A stretch of DNA of 64,000 bases from Lolium rigidum (Eukaryota; Streptophyta; Magnoliopsida; Poales; Poaceae). The position numbers were made by a program, and so were the translations under genes. Shown here in pieces: positions 36,656 to 48,144 of this stretch. The notes beneath the pieces were generated by a model. The model did not search any database and had not been told where the DNA came from. It was given only the letters and a program-made list of their open reading frames with translations. Where the stretch lies: NCBI RefSeq assembly GCF_022539505.1, contig NC_061508.1:342997484-343061483 (forward strand), in the 5' to 3' direction. The first letter of the stretch is position 1; each line of letters begins with the position of its first letter.

Positions 36656-36773
36656 TACCCTTGCTTGAATCATAACGACTTACTTCAATTTTGACCCTAT
36701 CCCCCATCAGTATTCGTATAGAACTAGAACGGATCTTTCCTGAAATATAGCCCAGGATGATGGTATCATTCAG
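36656..36773 (-). pseudogene. infA: Plastid infA fragment (translation initiation factor 1)
   Basis: Minus strand from 36773 reads [20 protein letters not shown], then [18 protein letters not shown], the central S1-like fold of plastid IF-1. About 39 codons of a protein of roughly 110 residues; both ends are abrupt joins. In grasses infA is plastid-encoded near rpl36 and rps8, far from ndhB and atpA. Confidence 0.85.
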
Positions 36774-37005
36774 TACCAGTAGGCATCATAGGGGATAAAA
36801 GCACTACACCTAGAAATAGGAAAGGAATCAACAAGAGAAAAACTTTCTTAGAAATTAGCCCTTTCCTGATCGGTATCGGGGCTGGGAAGAATGGCTGGGA
36901 TAACAAACAACCATCAGGTTTGTACTTTGGATACCCCTATAACCATCAAAGATCGTTGAAGTGGCTAATTCTTCTAAGTAGGGGGCGTTGAGAACAAAGA
37001 AATTC

Positions 37006-38450
37006 TGGTGTTAAATTCGCCAAGGATATGTTCATCTTCCTCAATGTATCTGCATACATAAGGTTTAAGTTGCTGCCTCCATCTATGAACACACGTGAAA
37101 CATCGAATCCTGCAATCACCGTTGGTAAGATCAGAGCTGATTGCCCTGGTCGTGGAACTTGCTGCGGGTTGTCCGCTATGGTGAAACCGATGTCCTGCCC
37201 CGACCAATTCAAGTACTCAATCGTTGGTGGAGGCATCTTCTCTGCCATGTAAACTTGTCGCGAAATCACTTTTCGAGTCCTATTCGAGGGTCTGCCCTTC
37301 TGAATCATCGAAACTGCCCCGTTGGTGTCGATATAAGGACCGTTGGTTGGAGCTGCCGCCAATTGCAACTGATGTCGATTTTCGTTTGTAATTGCGGGTG
37401 GAGGTGGAAGGTGAATCTCACTCCTTGGCCCCTGGGGGTTCCTGTTCGCTGCCTGTGCATTAGTATGCCCTGCGTACCTATGCAATGCTAGGAAAGTTCG
37501 GCAGTCCTTCTGCAGGTGACCCGACTGCCTTTTCCCATTATTATCGAGAAAGAAGTGCATTTGGCATGGTCCGTTCAGAAGATCCTCGGGTGATACGTAT
37601 GGCCTTTGGAACCTCGGTCCATTATTTTGCCTGATGGAACGGGGAGCGTCCCTGTAATCGCTGCGCTGCTCATTACTCCTCGGATAATCATCTCGATTAT
37701 TACCTCCACTATTAACTCGGAAACCAGACGATATTTGGCCAGGGCCATCGTAGTCTGAGAACTGTCGAGAAAAGCATCGTCTATTTTTATCGTTTCGGTT
37801 GCGGTTTTCATCAGGCGACCTATGTCGTTTGTTCTGAACAACATCCTCTCCATCTGCCCAGCGATTCACTACTTCCATGAGCGCTGCAATTGTTTTCGGA
37901 TTAGTCCTTCCTAAATCCTCGATTAGGTCCTTTCTTTGGATCCCAGCAATGAACGCGGCTATTGCTCTTTCGTCGGATATGTTCTCTGCCGAATTTTTTA
38001 TAATGTTCCACCTTTGGATGTATGTCCTCATTGGCTCATCAAACTTCTGCATGCAGACCCTCAGCTGCTCTATTGACGCAGGTTTCTTGCATGTGGATAG
38101 GAAGTTTTTCACAAACATATCCTCGAAAGTTTCCCAGCTATCGATGGATCCTGCTGGTAGCTTTTTTATCCATGATCTTGCGGCTCTGATTAGGTGAAAT
38201 TGGATGCTCTGCATGGTAGTTGCTTTAGTTCCACCTGTCAACTTCACTGTTTCCAAATAGTCGACTAACGAGTCCTCGGGATCTTGCAATCCATCGAACT
38301 TCTTGTAGTTGTCGGGTAATTTGAACCCAGACGGGACCCGAGTTATTCGAACTCGTCGAGTAAAGCAAGGGATCCCACACATATCTTCCTCTTCTACTTC
38401 TGGTGAATGCCAACATTCTCTTCTTTCTTGGCGTGCTCTTTCGACTCATT
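37006..38450 (-). pseudogene. Tat element gag (capsid/nucleocapsid) and protease N-terminus
   Basis: Minus-strand open frame of about 450 codons. The gag capsid domain spans about 38330-37850 (FKLPDNYKKFDG..DP, ARSWIKKLP..SIDSWE, F..NF). A basic Arg/Asn-rich linker follows. The nucleocapsid block around 37580-37490 has widely spaced Cys/His (CQMHF ... GHLQKDC) as in Tat elements rather than a compact CCHC. The aspartic protease active site is DGGS at about 37090. The frame enters foreign DNA at about 37005. Confidence 0.85.
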
Positions 38451-39042
38451 CCTGCATCGTAGTATCTCTCGCACCACCTGTTCTTGGAGGATCTTGCACT
38501 ACCATAGCGGGCCGTGGACTATTTTGCCTTGGAGCACCTTCGGGAGGTGCACTTGTACTTGCAAACGTTGTTCCCATGGCTCCAACTCCTGCCGTAGCCA
38601 TGTTGTACAATGCTTGTCTTGGACCTCCGGGAGGTGGCCTGGATGCCAGTGTATAAGCCTGAGTCGCCATGTATCCAGCTTCCGGTGTTTTGGGGATAAT
38701 GTTTTCTCTTGTGTCTATCGACATAAAAGACATGTCGAGGTTTTGGACCAGATGCTCCCTCTCGCCCTCAGGTATGTGTTGCAGCCGAGATCTTCCTCTA
38801 TCGCAAGCTGCTCTATGGTTATCCGAAGTTCCTAATTGTCGACTTTGCTCAGCTCTTCGCCGACTTGACGCGGAAGCTGCATCTTTCCTTTGCTGCAGTA
38901 TCACCCTCTCCTTCTCCAGCTCTCGGCTAGCACGCGAAAGTCTATATTGGTATGCTTGCAACTCCTCCACCATAGCCGTAGTGGTCATCGGATCTGTACC
39001 GTTCAAGGCTCTTGATGCTCTATCGCGGTGTAGGCCCGACAT
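38446..39042 (-). pseudogene. Tat element gag N-terminal region
   Basis: Open frame of 198 codons just upstream of the capsid frame (4-bp overlap between the ORFs). Contains an Arg/Glu-rich helical segment (about 38990-38860) and a Pro/Gly-rich stretch (38640-38470). Likely the N-terminal part of gag, separated from the capsid part by a single frameshift. No catalytic motif. Confidence 0.65.
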
Positions 39043-39147
39043 ACTTGCTGCCTAAACCTCGCGTAAGATCAGCGACATCAATGTATGGATTTCCCAAATC
39101 ATCGAAACCCTCTAATGTTTCGTCCTCTTGACGACTTTTCTGACCAA

Positions 39148-39711
39148 TCACCACACTTGATGGTATGTTGCCATTGTACATTCACCTTCGGGGACGGTGA
39201 TACCGTCGTAATGATCGGTGAAGACCTCCCGAATAAGGGTAGATTTATCGATGAAGCTGAAGCTGTCGACGATTTCCGAGTCGCTGTCCAGATCGGAGTC
39301 CGTAAACGACCCGAAAGACATCCCGCCGAACAGATTGGCGAGATTTCCGCCGGCGGCGGGCTTGATGCTACTTGTCAATGAAATTTCACCGTCGCTCTAC
39401 TTGGTTGACGATGATGATCCCGAGAAATCGGAACCAACCGCTAACGGTCCCGAACAGATCGGTGCCGCTAAACGATGTGATCCTTCTCTCCCGACGCAAA
39501 AGTAGAAGCTCCCAAACTTCATCTCCATTGGCTTTTCCAGATAGGCATATGCATGCAAACGGGCGGGAGGGTGAGGAACAAAATCGATGACAGCAGTTTT
39601 GATCTGTTTACCTCCGTCCATCGCATTACTTGCCACCGAAGATGTCGATGATGTTGAACATGCCATCGAGATCAGCTCCTTGTCGCCTCTAATTCCCACA
39701 GACAGCGCCAA
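39148..39711 (-). pseudogene. Tat element 5' gag or leader ORF
   Basis: Starts right at the PBS side: the frame from 39711 is open for 104 codons (Ser/Thr-rich), then a shift near 39400 leads into a 76-codon Asp/Ser-rich frame (39378-39148). Probably the first part of the gag polyprotein with one frameshift and a stop near 39147. Unknown fold. Confidence 0.5.
39693..39710 (-). promoter_or_regulatory. Tat element primer binding site
   Basis: Minus strand reads TGGCGCTGTCTGTGGGAA two bases after the LTR end. It differs from the Met-type sites of the other gypsy elements here and resembles the TGGCGCCGTCTGTGGGA class used by Grande/RIRE2-like elements. Confidence 0.85.
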
Positions 39712-39712
39712 T

Positions 39713-40101
39713 TGACAAGGTATTAACTTGTCAATGCCTACAAGTTGTAGGCTAGGGTTTCGTGGAAAGTAGAGGGCAAGTAGATCTTGAAGGTTTCAGC
39801 CGGAAAGGTGCTCGACTGCTAGAAAACTAGGGATGTGTTGACAATGAAATCGATCCTTTCTTTCTCCCTCGACTCCCCCTTATATAGGAGGCGGAGCCGA
39901 GGGTTTCATGATGCACAAGTTACAAACATTGGGAGACTCTTTGAGTTCGTCCCGTATAGTTAGAACTCTTTATTCCTAATACAACTCTATATTCCATATT
40001 GACACCTTATTGGGCTTCCGGGCTTTGTATTCTTCGAGTCATGGGCCTTCAGTAAACCCTGGGTACCTTCTTCGGCAGGCCCATTGGGGATGCCTATGTC
40101 A
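39713..40101 (-). repeat. Tat element 5' LTR (389 bp)
   Basis: On the minus strand it runs from TGACATAGGC to ACCTTGTCA. A TATA box (TATATAAG) reads on the minus strand from plus positions 39880-39887, giving a compact promoter. Position 40102 onward belongs to an unrelated Athila-type LTR. Confidence 0.88.
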
Positions 40102-40461
40102 CCCGAGGCTACGGGCTTTATCGGTAGCTATGTGGTCTATCTCTCTCTCCCATCGTGTGATCTTTATGTGATCATGAGCTTTATAATCTAGTTGAATAAG
40201 TAGATGTTACTCTTCATCTATTATGCTACTCGAGTGGTTTTATTATGTGATCTCCGGATACACCTTGTCCCACGGTGTGAAGGTGACAGTGTGTGCACCG
40301 TGTGTGTCTCTTTGGCTAAAGTTTACATAAATACTTATCATGAGTTGGATGTCTCTATGAAATTGTGGTATTTGTTAGTACTATCTTTGGATGCTCAAAG
40401 TGACAGAGTGGGGTACCCCTAGGTTTTGAATCCAAACTTTAAGGAGTGCTTTTGCAGCCCT
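40102..40461 (+). repeat. Athila-type LTR remnant (related to the solo LTR at 58641)
   Basis: A 360-bp orphan between the Tat element and Angela-2. Its start (GAGGCTACGGGC..CGGTAGCTATGTGG) and end (..GCAGCCCT) align with about 59238-59660 in the solo LTR, with many differences. It is the inner part of an older LTR that was hit on one side by the Tat element and on the other by Angela-2, hence the oldest layer visible here. Confidence 0.75.
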
Positions 40462-42219
40462 TGATGGGATTCATAGCATAGAAAACAAAAAAATTCCTAC
40501 TGCAAGAACGAATAACAAGCCAAGAACCAATCTAGAAGATGGTAGCAACGAGAAGATCATGAGACTAACCCTCGAAGATTTCCAAAGCCTACGAGATTAG
40601 ATCTCGTTGTTGCTGTAGTCGATCACTTGCCGCATTCGAAAGCGCGTAGAAGATCTTGACGTTGCCACAGTTGGGTAGCACCTCCGTACTCGGTCACACG
40701 TTCGGTGTTGATGACGACGTCCTTCTCCCCGTTCCAGCGGGCAGCGGAAGTAGTAGATCCTCCTCGGAATCCCGACAGCACGACGGCGTGGTGTCGGTGG
40801 CGGTGGAGATCTCCGGCAGGGCTTCGCCTAAGCGTTGTGGGAGAAGATGGAGGAGGAGAGAGGCTAGGGTTTGGGAGAGGGTGCTGCTTGGGCACCGGCC
40901 TGGGGGTCCTTGGTGGTGCGGCCAACTTGGTGTAGGCTGCCTCCTCCCTTATTCCTCATTATATAGGTGGAACACCCAAGGGTTTGCCCAAAGATCTGAA
41001 TAAGACTCCAATTAAAAAACTGCCATATGGACGAAACCTAGGGGGACAGGGACTCTCCCTTTCCCCCCTTTCTTGGCCGGCCAAGGAGGTGGAGTCCTCC
41101 ATGGACTCCACCCTCCCACTTGGTTGGCTGGTTGGGGTTGGTGGTGTCCAACCGGGACTCCACCTTCCATGGTGATTTCTTCCGGAAGGTTCTAGAACAT
41201 TCTAGCGCCTTCCATAAATGCACCGGATCATTTCCAAACTTGCAAAGTGACTTCCTATATATGAATCTTATTCTCCGGACCATTCTGAACCTCCTCGTGA
41301 TGTCCTGGATCCCATCCGAGACTCCGAACAAACATTCGAACTCCATTCCATATTCCATTTCTACTTAAAACAACATCAAACCTTAAGTGTGTCACCCTAC
41401 GGTTCGTGAACTATACAGACATGGTCGAGACTCTTCTCCGACCAATAACCAATAGCGGGATCTGGAGATCCATAATGCCTCCCACACATTCAAAGATAAC
41501 TTAGTGATCGATTGAACCATTTACATATATACGATACCGATTCCCTTTGTCACGCGATATTTTACTTGTCCGAGGTTTGATCATCGGTATCTCCATACCT
41601 TGTTAAACCTTGTCTCTGACAAGTACTCTTTACTCGTACCGTGGCATATCATCTCTTGTGAACTATTCACATGCTTGCAAGCTAATCAGATGACATTCCA
41701 CCGAGAGGACCTAGAGTATATCTATCCTTCATCAGGATGGACAAATCCCACTCTTGATCCATATGCCTCAACTCATACTTTCTGAATACTTAATCCCACC
41801 TTTATGACCACCCATTTACGCAGCGTTTGATGTAATCAAAGTACCCTTCCAGTATAAGTGATTTACATGATCTCTTGGTCGAAGGATTAGGTAACTATGT
41901 ATCGAAAGATTATAGCAAATTGAACTTAATGACGTGATCTTATGCTACGCTTATTTTGGTGGTTCCATTATATCATTCATCTAATGACATAACCTTGTTC
42001 TTAATAACATCCAATGTTCATGATCATGAAACTATGATCATCTATTAATCAACAAGCTAGTTATACAAGAGGCCTACTAGGGACTCCTTGTTGTTTACAT
42101 AACACACATGTATCAATGTTTCGGTTAATACAATTATAGCATGGTATGCAAACATTTATCATAAACACAAAGATATATAATAACCACTTTATTATTGCCT
42201 CTTGGGCATATCTCCAATA
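40462..42219 (-). repeat. Angela-2 3' LTR (1758 bp)
   Basis: Minus strand runs from TATTGGAGATATGCCC to GAATCCCATCA. The first dinucleotide is TA where TG is canonical, a G-to-A change. TATA box (TATATAAT) from plus positions 40958-40965. Several internal blocks match Angela-1's LTR. Confidence 0.92.
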
Positions 42220-42232
42220 GTCTCCCACTTGC
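42220..42232 (-). promoter_or_regulatory. Angela-2 polypurine tract
   Basis: Minus strand reads GCAAGTGGGAGAC immediately before the 3' LTR, the characteristic BARE/Angela PPT. Confidence 0.9.
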
Positions 42233-45200
42233 ACTAGAGTCAATAATCTAGTTTACATTTGTAAAGATATAACACCTTGGCCTTCTGGTGCTTATCATGT
42301 TTTGCTCACGGGAGAGGTTTCAGTCAACGGATCTAACATGCTCAGAAACATATGTATTTTGCAATTCATTTGCGTCTTCACGCATCACTCATTTTCCAAA
42401 TGAGTTGGCATTAAATATGTTTGGTCTTCTGGTGGAACCTTAATTCCGTGGTTTGAAATATGTCACTAATATTGTCACACACAATATAGCTTCAAAGTTC
42501 TGACACTATTGGAACTACACCAAGTTCTCAAAGAACTTATTGACTTAACATCCTCAGTCATTGTCAAAACAATGACATACTCTGCATTCGTTTGTAGAAT
42601 CCGTCACAATATTTAGAACTCATCTAAATCTCGCATAGACTTATTCTAGCTCATTGTGCTACCTTTTAATCAACACTTAGCCTAATTGAGATTTTATATG
42701 TGACCAAACTAATATCGGTGTAGCACCTTACAGCGATTTGTTTGTCATTACAGCATATAAAACTATGTATATCCTTGGTTGTTCTAAAGCACTCAAGGAT
42801 ATTCTTAGTGTCATCCAATGATAATCACATGAATCATTCTAGTATATGCTCCTAACTTTTTAGAGCACAGGACATCTGATTTTGTACATATTATTCGTGA
42901 TCTAAAGTCACTCATGTGTTTTTACTCATCGAGTGTCAAATACACTCAAGTCTTGTTAAACCTACACATGGAAAAGAACACCTTCTTAATATTTTTATAT
43001 TGAACTACTTCAATATTCATTCTATGTATTTCAAACTTACTATATGTTTCAATCTATCTTCATAGATCTTGACACTAAATATGTTTCAGTTCATATCCTT
43101 TCATTGAAGTTAATTCTCAATGAAACCTTTTTAATCATGTATATAATTACATCATTTATAACCAACTATATGTCATCTACATAAATTATTATAAATATGT
43201 CTCAGCGCTCCCACTTAATTTCTTTCAAATGCAAGCTTCTTCATCATTTCTGATGAAATCAAAAACTCTTTGACTATTTCATCCGGTGAAGATTCCAACT
43301 CCTTTTTATGTAGTTGGTTTATCATTGTTCAAAATCAATCCTTTGTCAACAAATCATTTATTTGATCACAAAGTAAAACATGACTACAAGGTTCAATGGG
43401 TACTTCGATCTCCATGACTATAACTCTTTGTAGACATGGGAGCTATGATCGTCGTGGCCGCTTCCGGAACCATTTCCGATGCTACGCTACTCTGATCATT
43501 ATGCTCATGTTCATAAACCTTACCAAGTTCCATTGTCCTCCCACTCAAATACTTCGCTAGAAACAATTTCTTGGAAATAAGTAACATCGACAAACACTTT
43601 TGTCTTTGTCTCCATAGTGGAAAGAATTCCCAATCAATTCTCTGGGATAACCAACAAAGACATTCATCCGATTTTGGTTGTAAACTTATTTACTTATGCT
43701 ATGCATACCAAAATTTAAGAAAGGACTATTAGGGTTTATACCCATGCCATAATTCGTATGGTGTCATTTCAACGGATTATGATGATGCTCTATTTAGTGT
43801 AAAAGCGGTAGTCTCTAAAGCATAATCCACAAAATTATAATGGTGTCATATTATTTTATCTCATCATAAACCCAACAAGGTTTGGATACGTCTCTCGGAT
43901 ACTCCAAGAAACGTGAGTTGTAGAACAATTTCATAACTCTCTTAGATGTTCGCTAAACCTCGTAATTCAAATATTTCCACCATGATCCAATCATAGATAT
44001 TTGACTTTTCTATTATGATGATTTCCACTTCATGCTGAAATTTATTTGAATCTATTCAAATGTTTCAAACTTCTTCCTTATCGAATATATCCACATATAT
44101 ATACTCAATTCATTGTTGGAAGTTTTCATGAAGTAGAAGAATATCCCGCACACAACTATGCCTAGTGAACCAAATGCATCATCATGTATGTTTCTACTAA
44201 GTTAGTTGAGCGTTCAACTCTTGGCCTATGAATGGTATTTCAGTCATTCTCTTTAGAAAAGATTTGCAAGCGCCAAACGATTCAAAAATGAAATGACTCC
44301 AAAAATCCATTTGCATGGAGTTCCTTCATGCGTTCCTTTCTAACATGACCTAAATGGCGGTTCCACTAATAAGTGGAATTCAAATCATTTGCCTTATGGC
44401 ATATTAGCGTCAGTGTTATGTATGTGTGTTTCACCATTAACTTATCCATCGTACATGGAGTAAGGTCATAATTTGAACAACTCATTGTTTTCATTTGACC
44501 AGAGAAAAATAACAATTATTAAGTTCTTTATTATAAATCCTAAGGGCTAGGTAGAATGCCAACGATAAACATAATAACACTTTATTATGTTCCAGACGTG
44601 CATTATTACCATATTCCTTATCAGTCACTTAGGCCATCGTATTCTTGTATTGCGTTGTATTGTATGACATCGCATACCAACCAATCTGGTACAAATACCC
44701 AAGAACTTCATTGTGTGACCAATCAAAGAATACATTCATAACATGTATATCATATATATACACCTGAGCTAGACTTTCTAGTCTTTTATGTCTTTCTGCC
44801 AAAATATTTTGTAGTTTCTCTTTTGGTTTTCCTCATTCTCAGAAAACACTTCATCTTCAATAACTTCTAGGTCCATTGGTCAGATACTAATAACCTTGAG
44901 GTTCTATCCTTGAAGCTGATCATCACATGACAAGTGTTCCAGATTTCACTATTAGTAACCTTTTAATGTGATGAACAATTTCACTCATAATTTTTATCCA
45001 TCAAATCATGATGTCTTTCTGAGACCATGTTTGTACGTGCTAGGCTCGTAAAGTTTTAACCTTAGTATTCGCATGTGCAAATCTGGCTTGCACCCGTTGA
45101 ATGCACACGTAGAATCTATAACACCCGATCATCACGTGATGCTTCGAAACAACGAGTCTTAGCAACGGTGCATCCTAACGACGATCACTTCATGGATATG

Positions 45201-46798
45201 CGAATATCGTTAGTGCCCAACTAATTGGAGGATTGGGACGCCTGGCATTTTCAACCTTCGTACATTCCCATAAACTTATGAGTTTATGTAGTCTCACTAG
45301 ATTATATTCTATCATCTTGCAATAAGGTCTTAGATATCACATATATCTCATACCTTGCTTATTTCTGAAAACCAAAATTTCCAGCTCCTTACTTTTCAAA
45401 CGGATTTGAACTTCAAGTTTCACGGAGACAAGATGATTTTAGGTACTAATTGAAACCATTTCTCTTTGAATCAAAGTGAGGTTTACCAAAAATTTGCAGT
45501 AGGACTTAATCATTTTTTGATTCTTCAACAATACGGTACCAGTCCGTAAAGTTTCTTATCAGACTTAACAGTGTTTCTATCTCAATTACAAGACTAGCGC
45601 TTCGTAGATAATGGATGCCAATTTTACAAATTAATTCAAAATACTATTCAGACTATGTTCATGATAATTAGTTCATGTTTTAATCCAATTACTAAAGAAC
45701 TCCCACTTAATACAACATCCCTCATAGTTGTTAAGTGGTACATGATCCATATCCACTACAACAAAACCGATCATCACGTGAGATGATGTAGCTTCAATGG
45801 TGAACATCAACATGTTGATCATATCATCCATATGACTCGTGTTCAACCTTTCGGTTTCCAATGTTCCGAGGCCATGTCTGTACATGCTAGGCTCGTCAAG
45901 CAAACCCAAGTATTTCCGCGTGTGCAACATGGCTTACACCCGTTGTATGTGAACGTATAATCTATCATATCCGATCATCACGAGATGCTTCAAAACGACG
46001 AACTGTAGCAATGGTGCATACGAGGGGAGAACACTTTATTATCTTGATATTAATGTGAGGGGTCATCTTATAATGCTACCGTCGCGGTCTAAGCAAGATA
46101 AGATGCATAAAGGATTAACATCACATGCAATTCATATGTGATATGATATGGCCATTTAGTCTTTTTGCGCATTTGATCTTCATCTCCAAAGCACAGACAT
46201 GATCTCCATCATCAACGGGCATGTTCTCCATCATCGTCGGCGTAGCGTCAATGTCCATGGCGCCGTCTTCATGGTTGTTCACCACATGTAGAAACTATTA
46301 CAACTACTTTGAAATAACACTACTACATGAAATATAAAGACAACCATAAGGCTCCTGCCGGTTGCCACAATACAATAATGATCATCTCATACATATTCAT
46401 CATCACATCATGGCCATATCACATCACCAAACCCTGCAAAAACAAGTTAGACGACTCTAATTTGGTTTGCATATTTTACGTGGTTTAGGGTTTTCGAGTA
46501 AGATCGAATCTACCTACAAACATGAACCACAACGGTGATACTAGTGTTGTCAATAGAAAGAGTAGATTGAATCTTCACTATGGTGAGAGAGACAGACACC
46601 CGCAAAGCCACTTATGCAATACAAGTTGCATGTCGAGTGTGGAGCAAGTCTCATGAACGCGGTCATGTAAAGTTAGCCCGGGCCACTTCATCCCACCATC
46701 CCACAAGATGCAAAGTACACGAACTAAAGACAAAAAAAAGCATCAACGCCCTCAAAACCATTGCGTTCGACTCGTGCAACCAATCTATGCATAGACAC
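42233..46798 (-). pseudogene. Angela-2 gag-pol, strongly degenerate copia coding region
   Basis: No long frame survives, but copia order is recognisable on the minus strand. The integrase-RT linker is near 43690-43400 (FTTKIG.. then KVFVDVTYFQE-like), and the RT active-site run encoding IYVDDI is at plus positions 43169-43186, followed at once by TAG. RNase H lies toward 42300. The 45760-46798 part is leader and gag side, shared with Angela-1. Stops and frameshifts are everywhere, consistent with an old copy. Domain limits cannot be given. Confidence 0.7.
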
Positions 46799-46799
46799 G

Positions 46800-46811
46800 G
46801 CTCTGATACCA
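46800..46811 (-). promoter_or_regulatory. Angela-2 primer binding site
   Basis: Minus strand TGGTATCAGAGC one base from the 5' LTR end, same as Angela-1. Confidence 0.9.
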
Positions 46812-46812
46812 C

Positions 46813-47130
46813 TGATGGGATTCGTATCATAGAAAACAAAAAATTTCCTACCGCAAGAACGAATAACAAGCCAAGATCCAATCTAGAAGATGGTAGCAAC
46901 GGGAAGATCATGAGACTAACCATCGAAGATTTCCAAAGCCTACGAGATTAGATCTCTTTGTTGTTGTAGTCGATCACTTGCTGCTTTCGATAGCGCGTAG
47001 AAGATCTTGACGGTGCCACAGTCGGCGGCAGCACATTCGTACTCGGTCACACGTTCGGTGTTGATGACGACGTCCTTCTCCCCGTACCAGCGGGCAGCGG
47101 AAGTAGTAGATCCTCCTCGGAGTCCCGACA
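46813..47130 (-). repeat. Angela-2 5' LTR, inner 318 bp
   Basis: Matches 40462-40778 of the 3' LTR. Cut at 47130 by gypsy B; bases CGACA (47126-47130) are the candidate TSD, whose partner is outside the window. Confidence 0.9.
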
Positions 47131-48144
47131 TGTGGTGACCCTGCATACCACTGCATGTTGTAGTATGCCAGTCGTTGATATAACATTCACGAAGTACCAA
47201 TCCACAAATATTACATCCATCAGAGTAGTACAACAGAACATAGCAGGTCCATACTCATTCATTTATTATTACAAGCAACATGTACATATCATCTCGGAGC
47301 TCCTCTTGGGTCCTAAGAGGGATACTCCTGGGTTCGAGGCGAACCCGACTTAACTTACAATATAAGAGTCTTACTAAGTTATACATTTTACTCTCCTCGA
47401 GCAGCTAAGTACTAAGAGTTCGTACTGCTCGGTTACTACTACTACTCTGTCGGTCTAAGCTTGCTCTCCTCCGGAACCCTCCCCGGTTCCGTAGACTATG
47501 AGGTAGTCTACACCTCCAGAGAGGTATGGTTCTTCATAGCCGATGACTTCGGCTCCTTCAGGGTCGTCGTTGTCCTCCTCCAGTCGATTCAGACAATCTA
47601 CGCAGGGGATTTAAGAGTGGTATGAGTACGAGCGTACTCAACAAGTTCATTATAGAAAAGAGGTGTTTAATGCACTAGCTACGATATCAGACCAGAAAGT
47701 CTAAAACCAATGCAGGTTTTGATAAACATTTCTTCAAGAGGTTGCTTTTATTCCAAAGAACTACGTCCGTCAGCCTTCACCGGTTTACTAGAACTTCATG
47801 GAGTTCCTTTCCGGCAGCGTTCGCAGTTCCAAATCCCGCAACGGGGAGTGACAGGTCACGATTCATTACACTGCTGAGAGGTGTGTTGCTTTACCCATAA
47901 GAGATCTTAACCTTGGTGCCAACCGGGCAGCTTTCCCGTCCACACTCCTTCGGTGTGAGGCCCGGTATAAGGTCTAGCCAATCATGTTCCTCCGCTACCT
48001 CGAACACCCACTCTTTGTGGCAATCTCCGACCCTGGGTCCTCGCCGGTCCTCTTACACCAATTAAGGATGGACCCCGACCACGACGTCAATGCAGGGTTC
48101 TACCATACATTCCTTCGCCGGCAGTTGCAACCCATCATAGACCA
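47131..48144 (-). repeat. Gypsy B 3' LTR, segment 3 (3' end)
   Basis: Last part of the LTR on the minus strand, ending GGGTCACCACA at 47131. Holds the GAGTAC hairpin (47624-47639) and, around 47790-47960, a region of similar layout to the palindrome block of gypsy A but without its palindromes. Interrupted at 48144 by the Sabrina-like element (TSD GACCA). Confidence 0.85.

Larger units (their letters stand above)
35991..37005 (-). other. Patchwork of organellar (plastid) DNA inserted in Tat protease
   Basis: About 1015 bp with no LTR, no terminal repeats and no visible target duplication interrupts the Tat protease. Three pieces translate on the minus strand as fragments of different plastid genes (ndhB, atpA C-terminus, infA), abutting without spacer in the atpA/infA case. 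These genes are not neighbours in grass plastid genomes. The remaining pieces (about 36223-36579 and 36774-37005) have no identified source. Their composition looks like organellar DNA, but I cannot name a gene. End-joining repair of a double-strand break with organellar filler is the simplest explanation (inference). Confidence 0.75.
29298..40101 (-). mobile_element. Tat/Retand-lineage Ty3/gypsy element, minus strand, 3' LTR outside window
   Basis: Reading right to left: 389-bp 5' LTR, PBS, gag region, protease (interrupted by an organellar patchwork), RT, RNase H, a second RNase H, integrase, then about 2.9 kb carrying spliced genes on the opposite strand. Tandem RNase H domains and antisense ORFs after pol are established features of the Tat lineage (Grande, RIRE2, Retand and relatives). 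Its 3' LTR is left of Angela-1, outside the window. The base set just outside the 5' LTR is CCCGA (40102-40106). It inserted into an Athila-type LTR. Confidence 0.9.
40462..47130 (-). mobile_element. Angela-2: copia element (Angela/BARE/WIS type), 5' LTR interrupted
   Basis: Minus-strand copia element. 3' LTR at 40462-42219, PPT, 4.6 kb degenerate interior, PBS and the first 318 bp of the 5' LTR read from its inner end. The rest of the 5' LTR is displaced beyond the window by gypsy B inserted at 47131. It inserted in an Athila-type LTR. Heavily mutated. Confidence 0.9.

Noticed and set aside
36519..36707. Novel 62-codon protein inside the Tat element
   Set aside because: It is a fusion of infA and atpA fragments with an unassigned tail, not a new gene.
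40102..40461. Possible part of the Tat LTR or Angela LTR
   Set aside because: It lies outside both TG/CA boundaries and aligns to the Athila-type solo LTR instead.
27523..42219. Angela LTRs at 27523 and 40462 as the two ends of one element
   Set aside because: Both are on the minus strand but the first has the PBS on its inner side and the second the PPT on its right. The order and the high divergence fit two elements, and Angela-2 has its own PBS and 5' LTR at 46813.
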